DNA of 64,000 nt from Paenibacillus campinasensis (GTDB lineage Bacteria > Bacillota > Bacilli > Paenibacillales > Paenibacillaceae): positions 62,001 to 126,000 of the forward strand of contig NZ_NPBY01000038.1 of assembly GCF_002272015.1 (NCBI RefSeq), read 5' to 3'. The translations under genes were made by a program, and so were the position numbers. Under the pieces are notes generated by a model. That model searched no databases. It was not told the DNA's origin and saw only the letters and a program-made list of their open reading frames with translations. How positions within the stretch are numbered: the stretch's first letter is position 1; each line of letters begins with the position of its first letter. Shown piece by piece: positions 30,784 through 40,933 of this stretch.

Positions 30784-32889
30784 TTATTTCGAGCCCCAGA
30801 TCGACTCGTTATTGCTTCCGATCAGCGAGAAGGTCATAACCTCGTTATGGCTGGAGAGCTCATTCTTCTGCTTGAAGAACACACCCTTGTATGTCACACC
30901 ATTAATGACCATGGTGCAATAATAAGTGCCCGGCGTGTGAGACCATGTTCCCCTTACATCGCCCGTGATGGTGCCGTTCGCATTTAAAGTGACGCTGCGG
31001 GTAGGCAGCATGCCCACCCCGGATGTTGAGGCATCCAGTCCCATATTGATGAATTGATACGTTCCAGCCATTTCGTTCATGCTGTAACCCGTCTCCGAGA
31101 TGCGGCTTCCCAGAAACTCATATACCGCCGTGACAGGCCAGTTATCCTCATTCAGGAATTGCTGATGCACCCGTACCTCGTGCATTTCCGTTCCATTGTT
31201 GAATCGGGTATGGTAAACCAGATACCGCGCGCCATCTGTATCAATCAGCGCCGAGTTATGACCTCCCGACTTATAACCTAGCGGAATGCCCGAGAGATTG
31301 TAATTGCCGAACAATTTAATCCCGTAATTCGCTTGATTGATGGAAGCGGAAGGATACACGGCCTGATTGCCTGCCGCGTCTGTATACGGACCGTCAATTG
31401 TTCTAGAGCTGTATAGACGGATGTGATAACCGCCTTGGTTCGCCAGACCGCCGTATGTGATATACAGATAGTAATAGCCTGTGTCCTCATCATAGACGAT
31501 ATAAGGGGCCTCCCCGGTTTTGCCGTAACCGCCGGCGATACGTTTGCCGAAGTAACGATCTGTGTTGCCGCTGTCTGTTCCCGGATAATATGGTCTGCCT
31601 GTTTCGGGATCAAGCTCCAGCATATAGATGCCGCCAGACCAAGACCCGTAGCTCATCCAGAGCCTGCCGGAAGTATCGTAGGTCAGAGCGGGATCGATGG
31701 CGTTAGGGAACAGCGTATTGTTATAACCGCCGTTGTTATTGAACCAGCCGCTGCGGACTCCCGATAAGGTACCGTTGTCGATCAGATCCGGGATGTTGGT
31801 ATTCTGAACCCAAATATCCACGGTTTTCGTCCCGAGCGGCGACGTGGTCGTAATCGGGTTGCTTGTGCGTGTGAAACCGGAATAAACGATGGTATCGATA
31901 TATTCATATGGACCTGTGATGGACTTGGATACGCCAAATCCGATCGCGGAACGGATATAGGTTGACGATGTGCTGTAATACAGCATATAAGCTCCTCTGG
32001 AGCCATCGGCCCATACATAAGATGGATTATAGGTCACATCAGGCGCCCATACCGCGTGGCCTCCCGAGCTGTCCTGATCATTATAACCTGCCCACGCAAA
32101 CGATGGCGCAAGTGCCGAGGTCAGAGCCGCACCCGTGCTTCTGGCTGCATTGCCCGTGCCTCCCGCCTTGATCAGCTTCCATCTTTGCATGTCTCCGCCC
32201 CAATAGTTCCACTGCTGGACATTGGCGCCCGCAGCTGTGCTTCCATCCGCGACGTCCAGTGCAGAAGCATAGTTGGAGGCCTTGGTCAGAAAAGAAACCG
32301 TTCCATCCTCGTTCTGCTGGATTCGGAACAGCTGCATAGGGCCGCCCCAGTATGTCCATTGCTCAATATTGGTGCCATCGGCAGGGGAGCCGCTGTTCAC
32401 ATCAATGCTGCTCTGGTAGGAAGAGTTAGCTGTCAGAATATAATAGTCTCCGTTGCTGTGATGCACAATTCTGAACTTCTGGGCATCGGAGCCGTTATAC
32501 GGCCATTGTCGGATGTTTGTTCCGTCGGCTGCCACCCCGTCGGCAACATCCAGGTACAATCCGCTGTTCTTATTCTTGATATAATAATAGCCTTCATAGG
32601 TGGATGGCGCATACAGGGTGCGATTAGTGTAGCCCTGGGTTCCGACAGGCGACCAGTTTCTCAGATCCGTACTGCTCGCCTGGGCCAGGTGGGAACCGAA
32701 AACATAATATCTGTTCGTTGAAGAATCGTAGTATACGGATGGATCATGGACCGTTACTCTCGTCGTATTAGAGGTGGTTGATGAGCTTGCGGCACCCCAT
32801 GCACCTTCACTGCTTACACTGACCGCAAGAAATATAAATACTAGAGCCAGAATGCTCAGCTTGCTCCACAGATTGTGAATCAGATGCAT
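30784..32889 (-). CDS. secreted GH43 arabinan endo-1,5-alpha-L-arabinanase with inserted ricin-type (CBM13) lectin domain
   Basis: 701 residues with a signal peptide (HNLWSKLSILALVFIFLAVS). The GH43 propeller starts near residue 45 (VHDPSVYYDSSTNRYYVFGS, with the catalytic-base aspartate in VHDPS), is interrupted at about 95, and resumes near 250 (HAVWAPDVTYN; later GEAPYI with the acid glutamate; SGGHNSALIDTDG). The interruption is a complete ricin-type beta-trefoil with three QxW-type repeats (NIRQWPYNGSDAQ, NIEQWTYWGGPMQ, NVQQWNYWGGDMQ). The last ~100 residues fit the GH43 C-terminal domain of Abn2-type enzymes. Activity: cleavage of arabinan backbones. A CcpA site lies ~105 bp upstream. 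Confidence 0.88.
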   Translation of the reverse strand: MHLIHNLWSKLSILALVFIFLAVSVSSEGAWGAASSSTTSNTTRVTVHDPSVYYDSSTNRYYVFGSHLAQASSTDLRNWSPVGTQGYTNRTLYAPSTYEGYYYIKNKNSGLYLDVADGVAADGTNIRQWPYNGSDAQKFRIVHHSNGDYYILTANSSYQSSIDVNSGSPADGTNIEQWTYWGGPMQLFRIQQNEDGTVSFLTKASNYASALDVADGSTAAGANVQQWNYWGGDMQRWKLIKAGGTGNAARSTGAALTSALAPSFAWAGYNDQDSSGGHAVWAPDVTYNPSYVWADGSRGAYMLYYSTSSTYIRSAIGFGVSKSITGPYEYIDTIVYSGFTRTSNPITTTSPLGTKTVDIWVQNTNIPDLIDNGTLSGVRSGWFNNNGGYNNTLFPNAIDPALTYDTSGRLWMSYGSWSGGIYMLELDPETGRPYYPGTDSGNTDRYFGKRIAGGYGKTGEAPYIVYDEDTGYYYLYITYGGLANQGGYHIRLYSSRTIDGPYTDAAGNQAVYPSASINQANYGIKLFGNYNLSGIPLGYKSGGHNSALIDTDGARYLVYHTRFNNGTEMHEVRVHQQFLNEDNWPVTAVYEFLGSRISETGYSMNEMAGTYQFINMGLDASTSGVGMLPTRSVTLNANGTITGDVRGTWSHTPGTYYCTMVINGVTYKGVFFKQKNELSSHNEVMTFSLIGSNNESIWGSK

Positions 32890-32994
32890 GATCGAACACT
32901 CCCTTCATCATGAAATCTAATATGTTCAATCTCTCGAAATCCTGTTTCCTTCGGAATCATGCTTTGGCTAGGTCGCAGGCGTCCCTGTATTCAT

Positions 32995-33010
32995 TGTTAA
33001 GCGCTTTCAA
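32995..33010 (-). promoter_or_regulatory. CcpA catabolite-responsive element (cre)
   Basis: Minus strand TTGAAAGCGCTTAACA fits the cre consensus TGWAANCGNTNWCA without mismatch. It is ~105 bp upstream of the arabinanase start, so glucose repression through CcpA is likely. Confidence 0.75.
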
Positions 33011-33170
33011 ATCTGGGGTTAAGCTGACATCACTGCAATAGAGACAATAACCACCTCATTACATCCATTATTTTTATATTTATGCAAAAATAGTTTTATG
33101 TGTATATCATACACTGGACAACATGTCGAAGTAAGGTGAATTTTGAAGCTGCACATTCCACAGATCAACA

Positions 33171-33217
33171 AAAAAAGGCCTCTTCTTTCGATCATGTGAA
33201 CGACCGGAAGAAGAGGC
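33171..33217 (-). terminator. terminator of the 2,039-residue SLH gene
   Basis: Stem GCCTCTTCTTC/GAAAGAAGAGGC with a long loop, minus-strand tail TTTTTTTGTTG, 33 bp after the stop at 33250. Confidence 0.85.
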
Positions 33218-33249
33218 TTCGGACATGTGTGATATTCCAAAATAATAGT

Positions 33250-36200
33250 TTAATTCATAGTCTCTACTTTCAGCTCATAGAGCAGGTTGTAAATCACCTG
33301 GGCACTTTCCGCCCTTGTCATCAGACCGGACGGCTCGAAGCGGCTTGCGCCCCGACCCTGGACAAGGCCAAGTGCATAGGCCTGCTCGATGGACTCCTGC
33401 GCCCATGCCGGTGAGGATGCAATGTCGCTGAATGGTACGTTTGCGGTACCGGCCGCCTCGCGTTGTCCAGCTGCGTAAGTGAAGCTTCGAACCAGCATGA
33501 CGGCCATTTCCTGGCGTGTGATGGAAGCATCCGGCGCAAAGCGGTCTGCCGTTACGCCCTGGATGATGCCTGCTTGCACAGCAGCGGCCACCGCATCCGC
33601 GTACCATTTGTCACCCGGCACGTCGGCAAACGATGACGTTTCGCCGGCCTGCAGCTCAAGCAGACGCACCAGCATGGCTGTGAATTCCGCACGGGTTACG
33701 GTCCGGGCCGGGGAGAAGTGTTCCATGCTTACACCCTGAACCAGCTGTCTAGCGGCCAAGTCGCCGATGACATCCGCTGCCCAGTGCGAAGAAGGCACAT
33801 CGGCGAAGTCTTTGGAATAATCGAGTAAGCCATACGTACCGGATTCCTTGATGTTCGCCCTCATAAGCCCTTGCTCATTCACGCCGCCTGCATATTTCAG
33901 CTGACCGTCGTCCATTAGCTGATACAGACCGATGCGTCTGCCCGCTTCACTCTGCAGAGGCAATCCGATCGTTAACCTCTCATCAAACCCGGACAGATTC
34001 AAGGCGTTCCCCGCCTCATCCACCCATGCAAGGCGAAGATCCAGCAGTTCTCCCACGGGATTAAGTGCTGCCCGCGTGAGCGATGCGGCAGCCGCCAATC
34101 GCTGCATCCGCTCCGCCGAAGACAGCGGCTCGAGGGACAGCCGGATCATCCCCTGATCCGATTGCCCGGCTGGCGCAAGCTGAGCCAGCTGACGCAGCAG
34201 TTCAGGCGGTAAGGTAATGTACGCATTGCTTGCCTCAATCCGGATCATGCCGTCGCCTATAAGGTCGGCAGCATTGCCCGGGAGTGTCAATTCGCTGATC
34301 GCGCCGTCAATGACCAGTCTCGCCTCCCCGTTCACCAGCCTGGAAGTTACATCGTCCGCCGTCAGCGTAAGGCTGCCGGAAGGCAGTGGTCCCGGCGGCG
34401 TGACCGGCGGTGTCTCTGGCGGGGCAACTGGCGGTTGTACCGGCGGCTGTACCGGTGGTGCAACCGGCGGCGCTGGCGGCGGATTCGGCGCCGGCACACC
34501 CGGTGTATCGCCACGCAGGCGGACCCTGAGCTCATACTCGGCATGGAACAGATCATAAGTGGCGCGAATGACCGTCACGCCTTCTGCAAGCGCATGGACG
34601 ACACCGGTGTCACTGACGGAAGCGATGTCCGGCCTGCTGCTTGCATATACGACGCCTTCCGTCAACCGGATGCGCGTACCGTCGGTATACACAGCCTCGG
34701 TCACCGTCACATCCGTATCACCTACCTGCAGCTCTCTTTTGCCTTGAAGCTCCACATGCTGTACGGTCCCCTCCGGCAGTCGGTCGACCTTCACATGAAC
34801 ATCGGCATACACGCCCGGAGCCGAGACGCTGGTCGCTCTAACCACCGCATCACCGAGCCCCAAGGCTGTAACGATCCCGTCAGCGGACACCTCGATCACC
34901 TGCTCCGGCTCCGAGCTGTAAACCGACCATACGACGCTCGCATCAGCTCTCTCCGGCCGAACTGTCGCTTTCAGCGCCTGACTTTCTCCCACGGCCAGCG
35001 TCAGTTGATCCGGTACAACTTCGATTCGCTCCGGCACAGGAACGTTATCGTTCTTCGTCAGCGTAAACTCGTCCACGATGCGGCCGTGGATCGTCTTGGC
35101 CACATAGCGAAGCTCATCGCCTACAATCTCAATCGATGCATACATCTGGGTCTGCTCTTCATCCACGACCTCATGCCATCCTCTTTCCGTGTGAGAATAG
35201 AACTTCGGCCCGGTTGAACCGGCAACGACATACGTCGTGCCTTTGCCGTCTGGAGAAATCTGCTTGTTCTTCATCGGATAAGACCGGACATAGATGTGAT
35301 CATGACCGTTCAGCACCAGGTCCACCCCATGCGCCTCCAATACCGGCGCCCACAGCTCGCGAACCTCGGCCGTATCATAGATGCTGCCGTATGGCCCGCG
35401 GTGGAACATAGCGATTGTCCAAGGCTTATCATTATGAGCCAGATCCCGCTCCAGCCAATCCTTCTGATCCTCCAGCTTGTATTCACTGTTCAGCACGACG
35501 AAATGCATATTGTTGTAATCGAACGAGAAATTCGTGCCCTTAAGGTGATCCAATCCGTTGCCAGGCTGGTTGAAGTGCGCGAGGAAATCACCGTTCTCCT
35601 TCGTGCCCATCACCTCATGATTGCCGATGGCCGATACCAGCGTCGTGTTCATCAGATGCCCTTGAGCCGCGCCGAACCAATGGTTCCACTGCTCCTCCAG
35701 GAAGCCTTTGTCCACCATATCGCCGGCATGAACCATAAACTCCGCATCCGGATGCTCCTGAACAGCCTTGTCCACTGTATGGCCCCAAAGCTTGAATTCA
35801 TTGGCCGTCGCTGCCTGGGAATCGGCAAAATACAAAAACTTCGTCCGCTCCCCATCGCCGTCGGCGGTCTTGAACGTGCCTTCACCGCTGTAATGACCTT
35901 GGCCATCTCCGACACGGTACACATATTCCGTCCCTGGCGCAAGGCCGGCGGCCGTCGCCTTATGGACACGAACCGTGCCCAGATCCAGCGTATGATACAG
36001 CTCGCTGCTGCCATCAAACCGCTGTACATTCGGCGCATCAAAGCTTGTAAATGCCGAACGCTCAGCCAGCTCGACCACCGTCCCGGTCGTTCCCGGATCG
36101 GTATGCCAGGCAAACATTCTGGACTCGGCCGGATCTTCGCCCATGCCGACGCTGATGTTCGACGGAACCGGACTGCCCGCCAATGGCGAAACGGTGAATT

Positions 36201-39200
36201 CCGCGGCCTGGCTGTAGTGCTGATCCTTGACAGCCTGAACGCTGTAGGTTCTCACATTCGCCGTGAGGACACGGGTGCTGAGTATGCCCAGTCCATTCGT
36301 GATTCCGATTTCCGCTCCGTCCGCAAGAATCGATGCCCCTTCGACCGGCAGCCCTTGCTTGTCCTCGAGCTTGAACTCCGTCTCATAGCCTTCCACGATG
36401 CCATCCGCATTCCAGCTAAGCACATAGGCGGTCTCAATCCTGGAGTGCAGCGGCAGGCCATAGAATGAAAACTCGGTGCTGCCTGTATCGACAAAAGATA
36501 CCGCCCCCGATGTTAGTCGGATTGTGCTCGTGCCGGCCGCATCCCGTTTGACATCATAGCGGATCTGCCCGATCAGGTCCTGATCGTTTAACGCTGCGGT
36601 ATCGATGTCCTTCCAGCTCACCTTCACCACACCGGTTGTGCTGTTGATATCCGCCTGCACCTGCGATGTGCTCAGCTTCCCTCCCGGAATCAGCTCCAGG
36701 TTCTCCACCTTGGACATATCGAATGCGAACTCAACCTGTCCGCTGCGGATGTGCGATGTCCGCACGCCGCCGATATCAACCGTATACGTCCCTCCGGCAT
36801 ACACAGTATCCGGCGTGTCGTAGACTACCCGGGCTGCACCCGTGTCGACTGTAAAATGCCATTCTTCGCTTGTCTGATTGCCCGACATATCGCGCACCAT
36901 CACCTGGACCTGGTGCACCCCGTCCGCCAGCGGGATTCCGGGCGTGTAATGAATGCGCCCTTCCGGCGGATAGAGCGTATGCGGCACCAGGCTTCCATCC
37001 AGGTACAAGCGGATTTTGTCCGGATCAATCAAGGTGGTTCCCGGATTCTTCACCGGATCATATCCCTCGTCCTCCGCATACACCGTGATCGTCGGCGTAT
37101 TATTGGCGATCACCTCTCCGTCCGCAGGAGAGAAATCGCGCAGCACCGGCGGATCGATATCATCATTGGCCGGGCCGTACAATGCGCGAATTTCATCCAC
37201 ATAGATAACCCCGGCATCCTTTTTCTCCGCTTGGGTCTCCATGTACCGGACCGGCATATCCATCGTGAGCGGAAGCTCTCTGCCCTTCGGCACCGTCGCC
37301 TCAAGGTATCTCCAGCCCGTAAAATCAACACCCGTCGTCTGATTGGTGAAATCCAGCGGGATGGCGCCTTTGCTGTCACGCAGCTGCGCACGCAACCAGT
37401 GCCGGTTGCCATCGCCATACACCCACATGCTGATTTTCTCCGGGTAACCCGGAATCTGCAAACTGTCATCCAAGGTTTTCGTATGAAGATACGCACCGGA
37501 GGTTCCCGTCATTCCTGTAAAATCGTACTCCAGCTTAAGCGAGCCGTTGCCGGAACGGACATAGGTATCCTCTGTTTCAATAGAGACCCGCGTCGATTTA
37601 ACCTGCGCACCGGAGCTCGGCCTGTAGCGGTCCAGCCCGTTCTCGAAGTCCTCCAACATGACCGGAGGCAGGCCAACATTGACCTCAATCGAAGTTTCAG
37701 CCTGACCATATTTCACATAGATTCTGCCGGTCACGCCCTGCTCGTCCGTTGCCGTAAACGTTCCGCTGGCATCAATGATGCCGATATCCCCCTCAGTCCG
37801 CCACTCGAACCGGCTGTTATCCGCCTGGACGACCTGTCCGTTTCGCAGCGCCGTAACACTTAGCGTCTCCGTGGAGCCTGAGGCGAATGTCTTGACCGTA
37901 TCGGCAAAAGACAGCTCGGTCAGCTCATCCACGACCTCGACACGCGCACTGCCGCTTAGCCCCCCGGATTGCACCTTAATGTCCGCAGCTCCCGCTGCGT
38001 TTCCGGCTCTGAACAAGCCGCCGCCATCCACGCTGCCCACAGATGAGTCCACGCTCCATACAGGCGTTCCCGTCATCTCTGCCGGATGGAGATTGGCATC
38101 CACAGCGGCAGCTTGGAAGCTGACCGTTGAGCCTGTCAGCACTCTTTCCAATGCCGGCGTCACCACAAGCTTGTCGGCTGCGCCTTCAGGCGCTTTATTC
38201 ACCAGCAGAATGCCGTTTGCCGTCTTGCGCTCACTGCCATCAGAAGGAGAATTAAGCACGGTTCGCTCCGTCGCCCCCGGCAGTCTCGCAACGAAGGTCG
38301 AAGAGCCGCCGCCATCCAGGTTAATGGCATTGACGATCCCAAGCTCCTGCAGAATCTCCCCGAGCTGGACGTAGTTCACCCCTTCACTGAAGCCCGGCTG
38401 ACGCCCGTCGATTTCGAACATGACGATCGAGCCATCCGCCTTCGTGCCAATCGCTGTTCGCGGATGGATGGCCGGATCGGCATGCTGCTGCACAACCCCG
38501 TCCTTCACAAGCTGTACATTGCCTCCGACAGCCATCGTGACATCCTTCCATTCCCCTTGCAGCTCGAAGCTTGCTGTGACCTCATCCCCGACCTGGAGCC
38601 TGTCCAGCTTGCTTCGATGCTGGCCTGACGCGGACAACACCACCTGGTTGGCCCCGAGCGGGGAATTGCCCTTGTTATGATGGATGGAGACTACTTTCAT
38701 GGTCAGCGTCTCCCCGCTAGCCACTCTTCCATTCACAACGTCCAGCACCACTTCATCCCCAAGATCATTGGTCATGGTAGACGTGTGGAACTTGTCCGTA
38801 TATAGAACCAGCTCCTCATTCCCGCGCATCCGGTTGATGGAGGAGAGCGCGCTTGTCATGCCGTTGATGGTGACGCTCCGGCTGAGCGTCGGCGTTCCGA
38901 ACAGGCTTGTGCCGTCCTCCTTGATGCCGAATGCCACTCTGCTTCCCTGCGGGCTGTTCAGAATCTCTCCCTCTCCCATGAACAGACCGAGCGGAATCCC
39001 GGTCGACATATCATAGAAGTCCGCATTCACCGCGGCGATGACCCGATTCCCTTCCCGGTCGACATCGGCCGCCATTTTGCTGACTCCCTCCATACCATAT
39101 ACCTTGCCGTTCGTCATGCCCGGTTGAAGCTCCAGGCTTCCCTGGGACGGCTGAAATTCCACCATATGAATCTTCTGTTCACCGCTGCCTTTCCTCATAT

Positions 39201-39366
39201 TCATCCAGGTGTAGACCGCACCGGGTCCGATCTCCATCCGGCGGGTATCCACAACAGAGGAGCCCTGGGTTGCAGCAGCAGCTTGTCCGACTGGAAGCAG
39301 CAATGACAGAACCATCACCCCGCTTAACAGCGATGACAGCATCCTCTTGCTCCTCACGAAATTCAT
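33250..39366 (-). CDS. giant SLH-anchored surface protein: phosphodiester glycosidase (NAGPA) + Ig-like domains + metallophosphatase
   Basis: About 2,038 residues from ATG at 39366 (GGAAGGAGGG five bases upstream); the frame runs on to 39432 without a site. Order by eye: signal peptide ending QAAAA; NAGPA domain (about 60-400) with AAVNADFYD, PRTAIGTKADGS and NLDGGGSSTF; two or three Ig-like domains; a beta-sandwich, carbohydrate-binding-like region (FENGLDRYRPSSG); an Ig-like DxxPPV domain; a cohesin-like stretch; a purple-acid-phosphatase-type N-domain; a metallophosphatase (about 1190-1400: FADSQ, HAGDMVDKG, GNHEVMG, NGHDHIYVRSYP); Big2 domains; a Pro-rich linker; three SLH repeats. It should attack phosphodiester-linked sugars and then phosphates at the cell surface. 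Confidence 0.9.
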   Translation of the reverse strand: MNFVRSKRMLSSLLSGVMVLSLLLPVGQAAAATQGSSVVDTRRMEIGPGAVYTWMNMRKGSGEQKIHMVEFQPSQGSLELQPGMTNGKVYGMEGVSKMAADVDREGNRVIAAVNADFYDMSTGIPLGLFMGEGEILNSPQGSRVAFGIKEDGTSLFGTPTLSRSVTINGMTSALSSINRMRGNEELVLYTDKFHTSTMTNDLGDEVVLDVVNGRVASGETLTMKVVSIHHNKGNSPLGANQVVLSASGQHRSKLDRLQVGDEVTASFELQGEWKDVTMAVGGNVQLVKDGVVQQHADPAIHPRTAIGTKADGSIVMFEIDGRQPGFSEGVNYVQLGEILQELGIVNAINLDGGGSSTFVARLPGATERTVLNSPSDGSERKTANGILLVNKAPEGAADKLVVTPALERVLTGSTVSFQAAAVDANLHPAEMTGTPVWSVDSSVGSVDGGGLFRAGNAAGAADIKVQSGGLSGSARVEVVDELTELSFADTVKTFASGSTETLSVTALRNGQVVQADNSRFEWRTEGDIGIIDASGTFTATDEQGVTGRIYVKYGQAETSIEVNVGLPPVMLEDFENGLDRYRPSSGAQVKSTRVSIETEDTYVRSGNGSLKLEYDFTGMTGTSGAYLHTKTLDDSLQIPGYPEKISMWVYGDGNRHWLRAQLRDSKGAIPLDFTNQTTGVDFTGWRYLEATVPKGRELPLTMDMPVRYMETQAEKKDAGVIYVDEIRALYGPANDDIDPPVLRDFSPADGEVIANNTPTITVYAEDEGYDPVKNPGTTLIDPDKIRLYLDGSLVPHTLYPPEGRIHYTPGIPLADGVHQVQVMVRDMSGNQTSEEWHFTVDTGAARVVYDTPDTVYAGGTYTVDIGGVRTSHIRSGQVEFAFDMSKVENLELIPGGKLSTSQVQADINSTTGVVKVSWKDIDTAALNDQDLIGQIRYDVKRDAAGTSTIRLTSGAVSFVDTGSTEFSFYGLPLHSRIETAYVLSWNADGIVEGYETEFKLEDKQGLPVEGASILADGAEIGITNGLGILSTRVLTANVRTYSVQAVKDQHYSQAAEFTVSPLAGSPVPSNISVGMGEDPAESRMFAWHTDPGTTGTVVELAERSAFTSFDAPNVQRFDGSSELYHTLDLGTVRVHKATAAGLAPGTEYVYRVGDGQGHYSGEGTFKTADGDGERTKFLYFADSQAATANEFKLWGHTVDKAVQEHPDAEFMVHAGDMVDKGFLEEQWNHWFGAAQGHLMNTTLVSAIGNHEVMGTKENGDFLAHFNQPGNGLDHLKGTNFSFDYNNMHFVVLNSEYKLEDQKDWLERDLAHNDKPWTIAMFHRGPYGSIYDTAEVRELWAPVLEAHGVDLVLNGHDHIYVRSYPMKNKQISPDGKGTTYVVAGSTGPKFYSHTERGWHEVVDEEQTQMYASIEIVGDELRYVAKTIHGRIVDEFTLTKNDNVPVPERIEVVPDQLTLAVGESQALKATVRPERADASVVWSVYSSEPEQVIEVSADGIVTALGLGDAVVRATSVSAPGVYADVHVKVDRLPEGTVQHVELQGKRELQVGDTDVTVTEAVYTDGTRIRLTEGVVYASSRPDIASVSDTGVVHALAEGVTVIRATYDLFHAEYELRVRLRGDTPGVPAPNPPPAPPVAPPVQPPVQPPVAPPETPPVTPPGPLPSGSLTLTADDVTSRLVNGEARLVIDGAISELTLPGNAADLIGDGMIRIEASNAYITLPPELLRQLAQLAPAGQSDQGMIRLSLEPLSSAERMQRLAAAASLTRAALNPVGELLDLRLAWVDEAGNALNLSGFDERLTIGLPLQSEAGRRIGLYQLMDDGQLKYAGGVNEQGLMRANIKESGTYGLLDYSKDFADVPSSHWAADVIGDLAARQLVQGVSMEHFSPARTVTRAEFTAMLVRLLELQAGETSSFADVPGDKWYADAVAAAVQAGIIQGVTADRFAPDASITRQEMAVMLVRSFTYAAGQREAAGTANVPFSDIASSPAWAQESIEQAYALGLVQGRGASRFEPSGLMTRAESAQVIYNLLYELKVETMN

Positions 39367-39626
39367 AAATTCCCTCCTTCCAATAATAAAAAGCCCTACC
39401 CGGGCAGTATAACGATAACCTGTAAATTCCATCTCCCTTCTTTGTTAATCAATGGTTAATTCTTTCATTCTCCATCGTGTTCATAATAGGACTTACCTTT
39501 ATCTTAATGAAAATTTATTCCATTAATCAATGATACTTTTGGGTTTTTATTTCATTTCATAGACAGGCATATGGGCAGAATTTCGTAGTTCAGGAGTATA
39601 GTTCGAACGACATGTACATGTAACAC

Positions 39627-39655
39627 AAAGAGCCGCAGTCCTGTGACTGCGGCTC
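39627..39655 (-). terminator. terminator of the CapA-like gene
   Basis: 11-bp perfect stem GAGCCGCAGTC/GACTGCGGCTC with a 4-base loop; minus-strand tail TTTGTGTTAC. Confidence 0.85.
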
Positions 39656-39666
39656 CATGCTCCGGA

Positions 39667-40695
39667 TTATTTAGGCTTCACATTGCCTTTGGAATCGATT
39701 TTGGCATTGTATGATAGCTTATTCAGTTTGGCAATGAGGTTGTTGTTGTATTTGGAATCCATCAGCGTTGGCTGTCCTTGAATGATTTTTACCGGGGTAA
39801 CCCGGCTAGTGATCTTCGAACCCTGGATATCAAAATGCACCATCATCGACAGCAATGTCTTGTCTCCCCCGCGGGTGGAGCGATTAAACACAAAGTTGCC
39901 GAGGGAATAATAGATCGGTTTCCCCTTGTAATACTCAATTCCCATCAGCGTGTGGCTGTGCGAGCCGATGATGATGTCCGCTCCGGCATCGATCATCTGC
40001 TTAGCCATCTTGCAGGCGTAATCCTCCGGATAGTCCGCAAATTCCTGATTCCAGTGTATGTACACAATCGTGACATCGTTGTCCTTGGCCGATTTTTTGA
40101 TATGGGTGAGCATCGGCTCCATCGCATATGCGCCGGCAACGCCCGGATTATTCTTGCCTGCAATCCACGAGTTGTGCGGAACGACCCGGCTGACGCCGAG
40201 CACCGCGATCTTTTTCCCCTTGACGGTTTTCACATAAGGCTTGAAGGCCTCGTCAATGTTGCTGCCCGCCCCCGTATGCCCGATCTTCTGCCGCCGCAGA
40301 TGAATCATCGTGTCCATCATCGCCTGTGGGCCGTAATCCAGGATGTGATTGTTCGCAAGCGTCACACCGTCAATTCCGGCGTAGACCAGACCCTTGAGGG
40401 TATCCGGCTTGGAACGGAAGGCAAAGGTTTTGTCCGCCTTTTTCCCCCGGATCGAGACCGGTGTCTCCAGATTGGCAAAGGCCAGATCGGCCTGCTTAAG
40501 CGTAGGTGCTACCTTTTTAAACGGAAACAGGTTGCCGTAGCGCTCGATCTGGTTCCCGACATAGCCATCCAGCAGAATGTCCCCTACAAAAATCAGCTCT
40601 ATCGGCTCATTTGTAGGCTTGGTGGATGCCGCGGATGCCGCAGACGCCGGAAGAAGCATCATCACGACCAGCACAAGCACCAACCACTTCTTCAT
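39667..40695 (-). CDS. CapA family protein (PGA_cap metallophosphatase-like)
   Basis: 342 residues with a signal peptide (MKKWLVLVLVVMMLLPASAA). The PGA_cap domain shows FVGDILLDG, FANLETPVS, LANNHILDYG, and the pair SHSHTLMGIEYYKGKPIYYS LGN-type ending (HSHTLMG, SLGNFVFNR). Relatives act in poly-gamma-glutamate or exopolysaccharide production, but no capBC or pgs genes are near, so the role is open. Extracytoplasmic. AGGCGG precedes the ATG. Confidence 0.88.
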   Translation of the reverse strand: MKKWLVLVLVVMMLLPASAASAASTKPTNEPIELIFVGDILLDGYVGNQIERYGNLFPFKKVAPTLKQADLAFANLETPVSIRGKKADKTFAFRSKPDTLKGLVYAGIDGVTLANNHILDYGPQAMMDTMIHLRRQKIGHTGAGSNIDEAFKPYVKTVKGKKIAVLGVSRVVPHNSWIAGKNNPGVAGAYAMEPMLTHIKKSAKDNDVTIVYIHWNQEFADYPEDYACKMAKQMIDAGADIIIGSHSHTLMGIEYYKGKPIYYSLGNFVFNRSTRGGDKTLLSMMVHFDIQGSKITSRVTPVKIIQGQPTLMDSKYNNNLIAKLNKLSYNAKIDSKGNVKPK

Positions 40696-40933
40696 TATCG
40701 ATCGCCGCCTTTCGTGGTGTAGTATCGTGTCTATCCATTCTTATACGCCTTAGACTGGAAAAAGTCGCTAAAGGTTGCAGGAAGCTGGGGTCAGTCAGCG
40801 TCCTGAACCGAAAAAAATAATTGAACATGACGATAAATCGCTATATATTTATACATAACGCAATCAATACGAAGAATTTGTTTACGTTTCGAAACCACTA
40901 ACCCTCAATAATGAGCGAAAAAGGAGATTTGCG

